Of a stretch of DNA of 64,000 nucleotides, positions 1 to 8,456 are shown one piece after another. The translations under genes were made by a program, and so were the position numbers. Below the pieces are notes generated by a model. It did not search any database and had not been told where the DNA came from. It worked only from the letters and a program-made list of their open reading frames with translations. Numbering within the stretch: the stretch's first letter is position 1; each line of letters opens with the position of its first letter. The stretch is from Kribbella capetownensis (GTDB lineage Bacteria; Actinomycetota; Actinomycetes; Propionibacteriales; Kribbellaceae): assembly GCF_004331485.1 (NCBI RefSeq), contig NZ_SJKD01000003.1, forward strand, positions 310,001 through 374,000. The letters are read 5' to 3'.

Positions 1-789
1 GGCATCGAGCTGATGACCGCGGAAGGCGAGGTCGCAGACTCCGTGGCCTGGGCACGCCCACGTCTGACCGCGATGGATCAGGTGCCCGATGCGTGGGATG
101 ACGAGGTACTTCCTGGCTTTGCCCAGGCGGTGGCCGACACAGCCTGCGCCGCCCGGGACCGCGGTGATGTCGCCGCCGTTGCCGCGGCCGCGGACGTGCT
201 CGACAGCGTCATCGACGGATGGCCGCGGGCGCCCTTCGCCGATGCCATGGGTGGCGTGGATGTCCAAGCGATGAATCAGGCACTCCTCGCGGCCGAGATC
301 GGCCGCTGCCGGAACACCCCGGATCAGCCTGAGCTTTGGCACCGCGCGGCAGACGCGTGCGGTATTGCCGGAAGTCGCTGGGATCAAGCGGTCGCGCAGT
401 GGCGGTGCGCCGAGGCTGAGCTCACCAATGGACCGACCTCGGCGCAGGCACGCGGCCTGCTGCGGCGGGCTCATGAGTGCGCGGTCGAGTTGGGCGCCGA
501 GCCCTTGCGCCGAGCGGTCGAGTCGCTGGCGCGGCGGGCGAAGGTCGACCTGAGCCCAGTCGAGGTCGTGCCGCCCGTTGACGACCCACGGCTGGCGGCT
601 CTGACCGGGCGGGAGCGGGAAGTGCTGGCCTTCCTCGTGGCCGGGCGGTCGAACGGCGAGATCGCCAAGGACCTCTTCATCAGCGACAAAACAGTCAGTG
701 TCCATGTCTCGAACATTCTGCGGAAGACCGGGACGACGAGCCGGGTGGCGGCCGCCGCTCTGGCTGAGCGGCGGCTGCCTGATCAGTGA
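1..789 (+). CDS. LuxR-family transcriptional regulator, C-terminal part (truncated by window edge)
   Basis: The frame is open to the first base of the window, so this is the end of a longer protein. The last 60 or so residues form a LuxR/GerE helix-turn-helix (LTGREREVL, then the recognition region ISDKTVSVHVSNI). The preceding 190 residues are alpha-helical and Ala/Arg rich, like the TPR-type tail of large LuxR (LAL-type) AAA regulators, where the HTH sits at the extreme C-terminus. I infer a DNA-binding transcriptional activator whose ATPase and sensor domains lie upstream. Its targets are unknown. An internal ATG at base 13 is probably not the true start. It converges on the small gene that follows, overlapping it by 7 bases. 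Confidence 0.85.
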   Translation, partial: GIELMTAEGEVADSVAWARPRLTAMDQVPDAWDDEVLPGFAQAVADTACAARDRGDVAAVAAAADVLDSVIDGWPRAPFADAMGGVDVQAMNQALLAAEIGRCRNTPDQPELWHRAADACGIAGSRWDQAVAQWRCAEAELTNGPTSAQARGLLRRAHECAVELGAEPLRRAVESLARRAKVDLSPVEVVPPVDDPRLAALTGREREVLAFLVAGRSNGEIAKDLFISDKTVSVHVSNILRKTGTTSRVAAAALAERRLPDQ

Positions 790-1052
790 ACGTGGGCTGG
801 ATGGCGACGTCGGTACGCCCAGAGGGCGGCCAGGGCGATGCCGGCCCCACCGATGGCGCTTGCGCCGGCCTGCAGACCTTCGGCGACGTTGTCGTCGACC
901 TCGATCGTCGGGCCCGGATCGTGGACGACCACGACAGGCTGCCGGTAGTCGCCTTCGGGATAGATCTCGCGCGCCGACGCCTGGGACGCGACCGCCAGCG
1001 TGATGCCGACGGTGAGCACAGGTACGGCGACGAGGGTACGGATGTACTTCAT
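783..1052 (-). CDS. Small secreted or membrane-anchored protein, 89 aa
   Basis: The start is the ATG at 1052, preceded by a good ribosome site (GGAGGAACC) directly upstream. A longer open frame to 1253 lacks such support. The protein opens with a classic signal peptide (MKYIRTL, hydrophobic core, ASQASA cleavage-like site near residue 25). A short polar region rich in Asp, Glu and Val follows, then one C-terminal hydrophobic segment (about residues 65-82) ending in a basic RRRH tail. It is therefore probably exported and held in the membrane by its C-terminus. I recognise no family and assign no function. It is transcribed toward the LuxR gene. Confidence 0.65.
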   Translation of the reverse strand: MKYIRTLVAVPVLTVGITLAVASQASAREIYPEGDYRQPVVVVHDPGPTIEVDDNVAEGLQAGASAIGGAGIALAALWAYRRRHPAHVH

Positions 1053-1161
1053 GGGTTCCTCCTCACGGCGCGGATCGCCGTCTGCATTCACCCTGCGTCC
1101 GGGCCCGGAGTCGCCATATCGGGCAGTCCACCTCAGATCCGCCGCATACCCCCTTAGGTAG

Positions 1162-1527
1162 CTTGGGGACGGTGCGGAGCGGATCGCGGAGTTGTTGATC
1201 GCGCGCGACATCGGGGTCGAGGCTGGGTTGTTCACGCCGGCGGCCGCTGACAAGTACCTCGCCTGGGGTGGTCCGGTGGTGCGCGTGGTGGTCGAGGCGA
1301 TCCCGTGGGTGTCGCCGGAAGCGGATGGCGTGGCAGCGGCTCAGGCGGTGCTCGCCGAGCTACCGACGCGTGACGTGCTTGTACATGGCGAAGGCGAGTG
1401 GGCCTGGCCCGTACTGCGCTGGGCCTCGGCGCAGGGTTACGACGTACGGGGCGGGTTGGAGGACATGCTGACGGGGCATGAAGGACAGCCCGTCCAATCG
1501 AACGCGGACCTACTGGGCTACCGCTAG
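1162..1527 (+). pseudogene. Truncated BKACE / 3-keto-5-aminohexanoate cleavage protein remnant (DUF849)
   Basis: The translated stretch matches only the C-terminal third of beta-keto acid cleavage enzymes. It has a GVEAGLFTP segment near the start, the HGEGEWAWPVLRWA region and the GLEDML motif with a downstream SNADL. Family members are about 270-300 residues and carry the metal-binding His residues in the N-terminal part, which is absent here. An in-frame stop at 1159 precedes the homology, and the only possible starts are TTG codons at 1192 and 1195. I read this as a decayed 3' fragment. The alternative is a short independent protein. It ends 4 bases inside the convergent surE. Confidence 0.55.
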
Positions 1528-2288
1528 GACAGGCGCTTCGCGAGTGCCGTGGCGGCCGCGTCGTCCTTGACCTCGCGGATGCCGACGATCGGGGTGACGG
1601 TGACGTACCCGGCCTTCAGGAGAGCTTCGTCGGAGTCGGGCACCGCGTTGGGCAGCGGTGGTTCGAGCTCGATCATCGGCTCACCCGTGGGAGCGGTTGT
1701 GCCGACGACACGCGAACGTTTGATCGGCGCCAGCGAAGCGTGCCGGACACCGCTGAGCTGGTCGAGCGGACGGTCTGGGACGTTGATGGTCAGAACAGTC
1801 CCGGCCGGTTCCGGCACGATCCACGTCAGCGCCTCGGCAGCCACCGCAGCCGCCGTCGGCCAGTGGTCCGGATCATCGGAGTCGATGCTGATCGCAACCG
1901 CCGACAACCCCTGCCCCGCCGCGGTCAGAGCCGCCGCAACAGTGCCGGAGTGGAAGATCGGTACGCCGATGTTGTGGCCGCGGTTGATCCCCGACAACAT
2001 CACGTCCGGAGCCCGCCCGAACGCCCCGACGGACGCCAGCGTCACCGCGAGAGCCGGCGTACCGTCGACGCCGATGTAGGTGACGCCGTTCTCCTCCAAC
2101 GTCGCCGTCCGGATCGGCCGCCCGACCATCCCGGCACGCGCCGACCCGACGCCGCTCTCGTCATACAGCGGTGCCAGCACAAGCACCTCATGCCCGAGCC
2201 CGGCGATCACGGGTGCGAGCGCCCGGATCCCCGGAGCCTGGTAACCGTCGTCGTTGGTGATCAGGACTCTCAACCGTGGAGGCGCCAT
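1524..2288 (-). CDS. surE: 5'/3'-nucleotidase SurE
   Basis: SurE is a divalent-metal-dependent phosphatase acting on nucleoside 5'- and 3'-monophosphates in the cytoplasm. The N-terminal signature NDDG is at residues 12-15, with the metal-ligand Ser in YDESG (S45) and the conserved SGINRGHN loop near residue 100. The rest follows the SurE fold, giving about 254 residues, a normal length. I chose the ATG at 2288 because it is preceded by a G-rich ribosome site; a TTG at 2300 would add four residues. It lies 22 bases after cobN on the same strand, so the two may be cotranscribed although their functions are not obviously linked. Confidence 0.93.
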   Translation of the reverse strand: MAPPRLRVLITNDDGYQAPGIRALAPVIAGLGHEVLVLAPLYDESGVGSARAGMVGRPIRTATLEENGVTYIGVDGTPALAVTLASVGAFGRAPDVMLSGINRGHNIGVPIFHSGTVAAALTAAGQGLSAVAISIDSDDPDHWPTAAAVAAEALTWIVPEPAGTVLTINVPDRPLDQLSGVRHASLAPIKRSRVVGTTAPTGEPMIELEPPLPNAVPDSDEALLKAGYVTVTPIVGIREVKDDAAATALAKRLS

Positions 2289-2310
2289 ACCCCCACCCAA
2301 TCACAGGACC

Positions 2311-5300
2311 TCAGCTGCGGTCCTCGATATCGCCTTCTGTCTCGAGTACTGCGCTGCGGAGCGTGTCCAGCGCTTCCGGTGACGGCTCGGACCATAATCC
2401 GCGTTGAGCTGCTTCGAGGAGGCGTTCGGCGATGCCGTGGCGGGCCCAGGGGTTGGACTTGCGGAAGAACTCGGCCATCTCGGGGTTGGCGACGTACTCG
2501 GTGGTGAGGGTCTCGTACATCCAGTCGTCCACCACGCCGGCGGTCGCGTCGTACCCGAAGAGGTAGTCCACCGTCGCGGCCATCTCGAAGGCGCCCTTGT
2601 AGCCGTGCCGCCGCATCGCCGCCATCCAGCGCGGGTTCACCACCCGGGCCCGGAAGACACGCTTGGTCTCCTCCTCGAGGGTCCGCGTCTTCACCTGCGC
2701 CGGTACGGCGGAGTCCCCGACGTACGCCTTGGGGTTGGATCCGGTCAGGTGACGGACCATCGCGATCATGCCGCCGTGGTACTGGAAGTAGTCGTCGGAG
2801 TCCATGATGTCGTGCTCGCGGGTGTCCGCGTTCTTCGCGGCGACCTGGATCCGGGCGTACGCGCGTTCCATCGAGCCACGGGCCTCGGCGCCGTCCAGAT
2901 CCTTGCCGTACGCGTACCCGCCCCAGACCGCGTACACCTCGGCGAGTTCGGCGTCGGTCCGCCAGTTCCGCGCGTCCACGAGCGGCAGCAGGCCGGCGCC
3001 GTACGAGCCGGGCTTGGAGCCGAACACTCGAGCGGTCGACGCCCGTACGTCGTTGCCGGCCGCAACATCGGCGTCGACATGCGCACGGAGGTAGTTGTCC
3101 GAAGCCCCTTCCTCCAGTGCAGCGACTGTGCGCACCGCCTCGTCCAGCAGCGCGACCACGTGCGGGAGCGCGTCCCGGAAGAACCCGGAGATCCGGATCG
3201 TCACGTCGACGCGCGGCCGGCCCAGCTCGTCCAGACCGACCACCTCGAAGCCGGTGACCCGACGGGAGGCCTCGTCCCAGACCGGACGGCAGCCGAGCAG
3301 CCACAACACCTCGGCGAGATCGTCGCCCTGGGTGCGCATGGCCGACGTACCCCAGATCGTCAGACCGACCGACCGCGGCCACTCTCCCGTCTCGGCCTTG
3401 TGCCGGGCCAGCAGCGACTCGGCCAGCGCGACTCCGACGTCCCAGGCGTTACTGCTCGGGATCGCCTTCGGGTCGACGGCATAAAAGTTGCGGCCAGTCG
3501 GCAGCACGTTGACCAGACCGCGGGTCGGCGAACCGGACGGACCGGCCTCGACGAAGCGGCCGTCCAGGGCACGCAGTACGTTCGTCAGCTCGTCACCGGT
3601 TCGCGCGAGCCGCGGCACGACCTCAGACGCCGCAAAGCTCAGCGAAGCCTCGACCTGCGCCGACGACCTCCCGAGGACCTCGATCACGACGACCGGGACC
3701 TTGCCGGCGTCCCAGCTCAGCGTCTCCATCCCGACGACAAGCTTGCGCGCGACGGCTTCCAGCAGGTCGACACCGTCGGCGCCACTCACCGCGGGCAGGT
3801 CTGCGAGCGTGGCCAGCTCGGCCAGCTCCGGCACGGCCCGGCCGGGGTCGGCGAGCATCGCTGCCTCGTCGACTCCGAAGGTCTCCCCCAGCGCCGTACG
3901 CAGACCGGGAATCGAGTACGACCCGCCCCAGAGCTGCCGCGCACGCAGTACGGCGAGCACCAGATTGACCCGTGCTTCACCAGTCGGCGCACCACCGAGA
4001 ATGTGCAGACCGTCGCGGATCTGAACGTCCTTGATCTCGCACAGATAGCCATCCAGGTGGAGCACGAACTCGTCGAAGTCGTCGTCCTCGGGCCGCTCGG
4101 ACGTGTGCAGGTCGTGATGCAGCTGAGCCGCCTGGATCAGAGTCCAGATCTGCGCCCGCAGCGTCGGTACCTTGTCCGGGTCCAGAGCTGACACGGTCGC
4201 GTACTCGTCGAGCAGATACTCCAGCTTCGCCATGTCGCCGTACGTCTCGGCCCGCGCCATCGGCGGCACCAGGTGGTCGACGACGGTTGCGTGCGCGCGC
4301 CGCTTCGCCTGTGTCCCCTCCCCGGGGTCGTTGACGATGAACGGGTAGACCATCGGCAGATTCCCGAGGACGGCGTCCGGCGCACAGTCGGCCGCCATCC
4401 CGATCCCCTTGCCTGGCAGCCATTCCAACGTCCCGTGCTTGCCCAGGTGGACTACCGCGTGCGCACCGAAGCCACCATCCGATGGCGCGGCCTCCAGCCA
4501 GCGGTACGCCGCCAGGTAGTGGTGCGACGGCGCCATGTCCGGGTCGTGGTAGATCGCGACTGGGTTCTCCCCGAACCCCCGCGGCGGCTGGATCATCAGT
4601 ACGACGTTCCCGAAGCGCAACGCGGCCAGCGCGATCGCGGGCTCGTCACCGGATGTGTCGACGTACAGCTCGCCGGGTGCCTCGCCCCAGGCCTCGGTCA
4701 TTGCCTCGCGCAACGACTCCGGGACGCGGCCGAACCACTGCTGGTAGACCGACCGCGGGATCTGCGCGACGGCGTTGGCCAGTTGCTCGTCCGTCAGCCA
4801 GTCGACGTCGTGACCACCGGCCGCGATCAGCCGGTGGATCAGCCCGTCTGCGCCATCCGCACCCTGCAGCTCACCGAGGTCGAGATCGCCCAGGTCGTAC
4901 CCGGCCGCCTGCAGTTGCCCGAGCAGGACGACCGCCGACGCCGGAGTGTCCAGCCCGACCGCGTTCCCGATCCGCGCGTGCTTGGTCGGGTACGACGACA
5001 GCACCAACGCGAGTCGCTTGTCGCGGTTCGGTACGTGGCGGAGCCGTGCATGCGCAACCGCGATGCCGGCCAGCCGCGCGCACCGCTCCGGATCCGGCGC
5101 GTACCGGGCCAGACCATCGGCGTCGTACGCCTTGAATGAGAAGGGGATCGTGATCAGTCGCCCGTCGAACTCGGGGATCGCCACCTGCGTCGCGGCGTCC
5201 ATCGGGCTGATCGCGGCGTCACTGGCCAGCCACTGCTCGCGGGTCGAGGTCAGCGCGAGGCCCTGGATCAGCGGGATGTCGAGCGACGCGAGCGCACCGG

Positions 5301-6021
5301 CGTCCCAGGCATCGTCCGAGCCGCCCGCGCTCGCGTCGGCCGCGACGGATCCGCCGGCGGCGAGCAGGGTCGTGACCAGTACGTCGCACTTCCGCAGCAG
5401 GTCGAAGAGCTCTGCGTTCTCAGAGCTGGTCGGATCGAGTCCGCGGAGCGTCCCGCAGTACACAGGTAGCGGCTGCGCGCCGGCGGCCTCGACCGCACCG
5501 GCCAGCGCGTCGACGAAGGCCGTGTTCCCGGAGATCTCGTGCGCGCGGTAGTAGACGATCCCAACCACCGGTCGCTCATCCTCGACGAACATCCCACGGA
5601 CGCCGTACGCCGCGAGCGCGCGGGGCGGATCGAACTCGTCACCGGTCAGCAGCAGCGTGTCGCTCAGGAAGCCGGCCAGGTTGCGCAGGTTCTCGGAGCC
5701 GCCTTCGCGCAGGTAGGCCAGTGCCTCGGTGACCGCACCCGCGGGCACGGTCGACAGCGACATCAGCTCGGCGTCGGGCGCGGCCTCACCGCTGACCACG
5801 ACGGCCGGCTTGCCGGAGGCGAGCACCGCGTCGAGGCCCTCCTCCCAGGCTCGGCGGCCGCCGAGCAGCCGCACCACGACGATCTCGGCGGCCTCCAGCA
5901 GCGGAGTCAGGTCCGCGAGGTCGAGCCGGGCGGGGTTCGCGACGTTCCAGCCGGCGTCCGCCTCCGCGGCGGCGAGCAGATCGGTGTCGGCGGTGGAGAG
6001 CAGCAGGAGGTTCGCGGGCAT
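2311..6021 (-). CDS. cobN: Cobaltochelatase subunit CobN
   Basis: CobN is the large subunit of the aerobic-pathway cobaltochelatase, which inserts Co2+ into hydrogenobyrinic acid a,c-diamide with ATPase partners. The protein is 1236 residues, typical for the family, and shows CobN/Mg-chelatase H features throughout, such as the VVHLGKHGTLEWLPGK segment. The ATG at 6021 has a GGAAGGA ribosome site. A start at 6051 would add ten residues without one. A cobalamin riboswitch lies immediately upstream, so expression should fall when adenosylcobalamin is plentiful. The ATPase partners (CobS/CobT or ChlI/ChlD type) are not in the window. cobD lies 2.4 kb away. Confidence 0.95.
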   Translation of the reverse strand: MPANLLLLSTADTDLLAAAEADAGWNVANPARLDLADLTPLLEAAEIVVVRLLGGRRAWEEGLDAVLASGKPAVVVSGEAAPDAELMSLSTVPAGAVTEALAYLREGGSENLRNLAGFLSDTLLLTGDEFDPPRALAAYGVRGMFVEDERPVVGIVYYRAHEISGNTAFVDALAGAVEAAGAQPLPVYCGTLRGLDPTSSENAELFDLLRKCDVLVTTLLAAGGSVAADASAGGSDDAWDAGALASLDIPLIQGLALTSTREQWLASDAAISPMDAATQVAIPEFDGRLITIPFSFKAYDADGLARYAPDPERCARLAGIAVAHARLRHVPNRDKRLALVLSSYPTKHARIGNAVGLDTPASAVVLLGQLQAAGYDLGDLDLGELQGADGADGLIHRLIAAGGHDVDWLTDEQLANAVAQIPRSVYQQWFGRVPESLREAMTEAWGEAPGELYVDTSGDEPAIALAALRFGNVVLMIQPPRGFGENPVAIYHDPDMAPSHHYLAAYRWLEAAPSDGGFGAHAVVHLGKHGTLEWLPGKGIGMAADCAPDAVLGNLPMVYPFIVNDPGEGTQAKRRAHATVVDHLVPPMARAETYGDMAKLEYLLDEYATVSALDPDKVPTLRAQIWTLIQAAQLHHDLHTSERPEDDDFDEFVLHLDGYLCEIKDVQIRDGLHILGGAPTGEARVNLVLAVLRARQLWGGSYSIPGLRTALGETFGVDEAAMLADPGRAVPELAELATLADLPAVSGADGVDLLEAVARKLVVGMETLSWDAGKVPVVVIEVLGRSSAQVEASLSFAASEVVPRLARTGDELTNVLRALDGRFVEAGPSGSPTRGLVNVLPTGRNFYAVDPKAIPSSNAWDVGVALAESLLARHKAETGEWPRSVGLTIWGTSAMRTQGDDLAEVLWLLGCRPVWDEASRRVTGFEVVGLDELGRPRVDVTIRISGFFRDALPHVVALLDEAVRTVAALEEGASDNYLRAHVDADVAAGNDVRASTARVFGSKPGSYGAGLLPLVDARNWRTDAELAEVYAVWGGYAYGKDLDGAEARGSMERAYARIQVAAKNADTREHDIMDSDDYFQYHGGMIAMVRHLTGSNPKAYVGDSAVPAQVKTRTLEEETKRVFRARVVNPRWMAAMRRHGYKGAFEMAATVDYLFGYDATAGVVDDWMYETLTTEYVANPEMAEFFRKSNPWARHGIAERLLEAAQRGLWSEPSPEALDTLRSAVLETEGDIEDRS

Positions 6022-6061
6022 GCGCGACCGGTCCTTCCTCGGGGTGTCCACGCCCCGTCCG

Positions 6062-6195
6062 GAGGTGCGACGGCGGCAGTTCCTGACTCCCCCACGCCCG
6101 ACTGCGGCGCTGGGTCACAGTGGCGGGACCGTCCCGGACTCACACCGGGTTCCTACCCATGCCATCGCTTGACGCCGAGACTCTATCCGACTGTG
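6062..6195 (-). promoter_or_regulatory. Cobalamin (AdoCbl) riboswitch upstream of cobN
   Basis: Read on the minus strand, this leader carries the hallmark elements of the cobalamin aptamer in order. They are a 5' segment with a GATGGCATGGG-like stretch, the strongly conserved GGTGTGAGTCCGGGAC region, the GCCACTGTGA core (B12 box) and a GAGTCAGGAACTGCCGCC 3' segment. It ends about 40 bases before the cobN ATG. That suits translational control by sequestering the ribosome site, but I cannot fold it here. Boundaries are approximate. Confidence 0.9.
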
Positions 6196-6207
6196 CGAAC
6201 CGCCAGG

Positions 6208-6274
6208 CCATCACAATCGGCGCGGTCGCGCGCTAGTGAGCGAGGCGACATCACCGCGACGGCAGTTGTGATGG
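6208..6274 (-). terminator. Imperfect dyad behind the DUF3500 gene
   Basis: CCATCACAA at 6208-6216 is repeated inverted as TTGTGATGG at 6266-6274, with one further flanking match. The spacer is about 49 bases. It sits just past the DUF3500 stop and ahead of the cobN leader, so it may help end that transcript. The loop is long for an intrinsic terminator and no U-tract is seen. Confidence 0.25.
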
Positions 6275-6287
6275 TCTGGAGGTCCGC

Positions 6288-7256
6288 TCAGCGGTGCATG
6301 GCGTAGTGGGCCGCGAGAAGGTCGGTGCCCCAGTCGTTGCGGACGTCTCGCCAGACCGAGTGGATGTGGTTCGCGTCGTCCTGGGTATTGTCGTACTCGG
6401 CCAGGAACGTCGGGCCGGCGATCGAGTAGTAATGGCGGTGGCCGACGCCCGGTTCGGTCTCGCCGGCCCAGGCGAAGCTGAGGCGCTCGATGCCCTGGTC
6501 GGTGATGTCCTGCCAGGTCTGCAACCCGATCGGTCCCGCGGCCCGGCCGACGTACTGGCCGATGAGGAGGCTGAACAACTGCCGTTGGTCCGCGGTCATG
6601 TCGCCGTACGCGAGGCCCTGGTGGAGAAGCTTGGCGTCGGCGACCGGGTCGTGCCGGGTCAGGATGTCGTCGGGGGCCTCGGGCGAGACGATGGCGACCT
6701 CGCGCTGGGCCGGCTCGAGGGCGTGCAGGAGCTGGAAGCCCAGGTCCTGCTCCGCGGCGAGGAAGCGCCGCCCCGCCTGTGGACCGGAACGCACCTCGGC
6801 TGGGTTCGATCCGAGGAACTGCGGGGTGAACGAGATCGCGCCGTCCACAAGCGTCACGTGCAAAGCCAGGTGGTGACCGTTCAGCCGCCAAGCCCACGGC
6901 TCCGTCCCGGCGGGATCACCCAGTACGCGGAGGTAGTACCGGTCGGCGACGACGGATCCCTCCCACTCCCCCGTCGGCGGGAGCTCCGGGATCCCGCGCA
7001 CGATGATCTCCGCCTCCCACACCGCCCAGACGTCGGCCACACCGCGCTCACTGCACCCGATCGCGACCAGCCGCTCCACCAACTGCTGCTGGGCCGGAGT
7101 CAGCTCCGTCAGCGGAAGGCCCGGTACGGCGCCCGGCAGGTACGTCCACTGCTTGTGGTCCGGGGAGTCGAACGCCGCCTTGACCTTGTCGAGCTGCGTC
7201 GGCGAGAGGCTCGCCAGCAGATCGAGGACAGCTTGCTTGGTCTGCTCTACAACCAT
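6288..7256 (-). CDS. DUF3500 family protein
   Basis: The 322-residue protein matches the DUF3500 family, which has no settled biochemical role. The family-type features are WAWRLNGHHLALH, the SFTPQFLGSNPAEV stretch, and the C-terminal HRHYYSIAGPTFLAEYDN plus NHIHSVWRD segments. No signal peptide or membrane segment is visible, so it should be cytoplasmic. Several conserved His and Asp residues (NGHH, HRHYY, NHIH) could bind a metal; that is inference. The ATG at 7256 has a GGGAG-type site upstream. The first ten bases of the gene and its leader belong to a 32-base sequence repeated at 7773-7804. Confidence 0.8.
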   Translation of the reverse strand: MVVEQTKQAVLDLLASLSPTQLDKVKAAFDSPDHKQWTYLPGAVPGLPLTELTPAQQQLVERLVAIGCSERGVADVWAVWEAEIIVRGIPELPPTGEWEGSVVADRYYLRVLGDPAGTEPWAWRLNGHHLALHVTLVDGAISFTPQFLGSNPAEVRSGPQAGRRFLAAEQDLGFQLLHALEPAQREVAIVSPEAPDDILTRHDPVADAKLLHQGLAYGDMTADQRQLFSLLIGQYVGRAAGPIGLQTWQDITDQGIERLSFAWAGETEPGVGHRHYYSIAGPTFLAEYDNTQDDANHIHSVWRDVRNDWGTDLLAAHYAMHR

Positions 7257-7278
7257 GCCGATCGCTCCCGTTCCGTCG
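7247..7278. repeat. 32-base direct repeat, copy 1
   Basis: This matches 7773-7804 at 30 of 32 positions, the last 22 bases being identical. The copy spans the start codon of the DUF3500 gene. The other copy is the 3' end of the histidine phosphatase gene. Together they flank the small membrane-protein gene. Confidence 0.7.
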
Positions 7279-7394
7279 CCCAGAGTTGGCCCGCCAAGCC
7301 TACGACGACCACCTCAGCACGGTTGCGACACGGGAGAACGTCGCGGTGGTCGCTGTCACGCCGGCGCGGACCTGTGCCGTCGTACGCTGCAGGA

Positions 7395-7733
7395 GTGTCT
7401 GGACGGCCACGATCGCGGACCGAGCACGGACGGACGACTTCGACTCGGTCCCCGTGGGTCGATGTCCTCCGTCGGCCCGCCACGCTGCTGGTGGTCTACC
7501 TGGTCTTCCTGTTCATTCTGTATCTCGTCACCGCGGACCCGTACAAGGCCGTCACGCTCCCGTTCGCGGCCGTCATCGGCTCGCTGGGCTTCGCAGTTCT
7601 GCGGTGGACGTGGACCAGGCGCATCCGGCCCTTCACCATCGGCATCGCACTCCGGACGATCCTGCTGACGCTGCCCGCGCTGGCGGCGATCCTGCTCGCG
7701 GCGTTGTTCGTTCTCGCCGCAGTCCGAGCCTGA
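7395..7733 (+). CDS. Small membrane protein, three predicted TM helices, 112 aa
   Basis: A polar, Arg-rich N-terminus of about 25 residues is followed by three hydrophobic segments (LLVVYLVFLFILYLV, then AVTLPFAAVIGSLGFAVL, then a long C-terminal stretch from IALRTILLTLPALAAILLAAL). A basic RWTWTRRIRP turn sits between the second and third. The start is uncertain: GTG at 7395 is the best in-frame candidate. The open frame runs far upstream, but there it is only antisense to the DUF3500 gene. I know no family for it. It sits alone between two copies of a 32-base repeat, which may mean it arrived or was rearranged there. Confidence 0.5.
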   Translation: MSGRPRSRTEHGRTTSTRSPWVDVLRRPATLLVVYLVFLFILYLVTADPYKAVTLPFAAVIGSLGFAVLRWTWTRRIRPFTIGIALRTILLTLPALAAILLAALFVLAAVRA

Positions 7734-7772
7734 GGCCGCAGTCCGCGCGTGAAGCTGTCTCCGGCCGCCGCG

Positions 7773-7804
7773 CTACAGCCAGGCCGATCGCTCCCGTTCC
7801 GTCG
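7773..7804. repeat. 32-base direct repeat, copy 2
   Basis: This is the partner of 7247-7278. It covers the last codons (ERERSAWL) and the stop of the histidine phosphatase gene. Confidence 0.7.
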
Positions 7805-8456
7805 GTTCGTAGGTTGTTGTCCACTGCTCGAACGGCCGGTCCAGCTTGTACCGGAAATCCGGCTGCCGCAGCAGGACACGGGTTTCCGCGTTGTCCGGGT
7901 TCCGCAGCGTCTCGAAGAACTTGACCGACCAGTGGAACCAGCGCATGCAGAACAGCCGCATCGTCAGCCCATGCGACACCAGCAGCACGTTCTGCGGCGC
8001 GTCCGGCGCCTCGAAGTCGCGGTGCATCGTCTCCAGGAACGTCGACACGCGGTCGTACACGTCCGACCCCGACTCGCCGTGGGTGAACCGGTAGAAGAAG
8101 TGCCCGAACCGATCCCGGAGTACCTCCTGCCGCTCGATATCCGCGGTGTCCTGGTAGTTGGCCCAGTCCTGCTCCCGCAGCCGCGGCTCTTCCCGGGGCT
8201 CACCGATCAGGTCGTCCAGCCCGAGTGAGTCCAGCGTTTGCCAGGCCCGCACGTACGGCGAGACGTACACACGGGCCGGCTCGTTCTCGAACACCTCCCG
8301 CAGGTACTTGCCCGCCTTGGCCGACTGCTCGTGCCCGTGCGGCGTGAGCGGGATCGCGTGGTCGGGTACCCGCTCGAAGATCGACTTGTCCAGGTTCGCC
8401 TCGGACTCGCCGTGCCGGATCAGTGCGATCCGCATCGGGCGGTGACTCAACCCCAT
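7773..8456 (-). CDS. Histidine phosphatase (phosphoglycerate mutase-like) family protein
   Basis: The N-terminus carries the RHG catalytic signature (LIRHGESEAN, phospho-His about residue 14), and a second His appears in LLVSHGLTMRLF. This is the two-histidine core of the branch 1 superfamily, in a protein of 227 residues. The start at 8456 has a GGAAGGG ribosome site and overlaps the end of cobD by 10 bases, so translation is probably coupled. That pairing makes an alpha-ribazole-phosphate phosphatase (CobC) role worth considering, but the sequence does not decide it; a general sugar- or nucleotide-phosphate phosphatase is equally possible. The last codons lie in the 32-base repeat. Confidence 0.85.
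   Translation of the reverse strand: MGLSHRPMRIALIRHGESEANLDKSIFERVPDHAIPLTPHGHEQSAKAGKYLREVFENEPARVYVSPYVRAWQTLDSLGLDDLIGEPREEPRLREQDWANYQDTADIERQEVLRDRFGHFFYRFTHGESGSDVYDRVSTFLETMHRDFEAPDAPQNVLLVSHGLTMRLFCMRWFHWSVKFFETLRNPDNAETRVLLRQPDFRYKLDRPFEQWTTTYEPTERERSAWL

Noticed and set aside
2404-4191. Long plus-strand open frame inside cobN (about 595 codons), and similar ones inside uvrB and polA
   Set aside because: These are antisense shadows caused by very high GC at the third codon position. They lack recognisable domains and good starts.
6294-7394. Plus-strand open frame across the DUF3500 gene leading into the small membrane protein
   Set aside because: Only the last 112 codons look like a protein; the rest is antisense to DUF3500.
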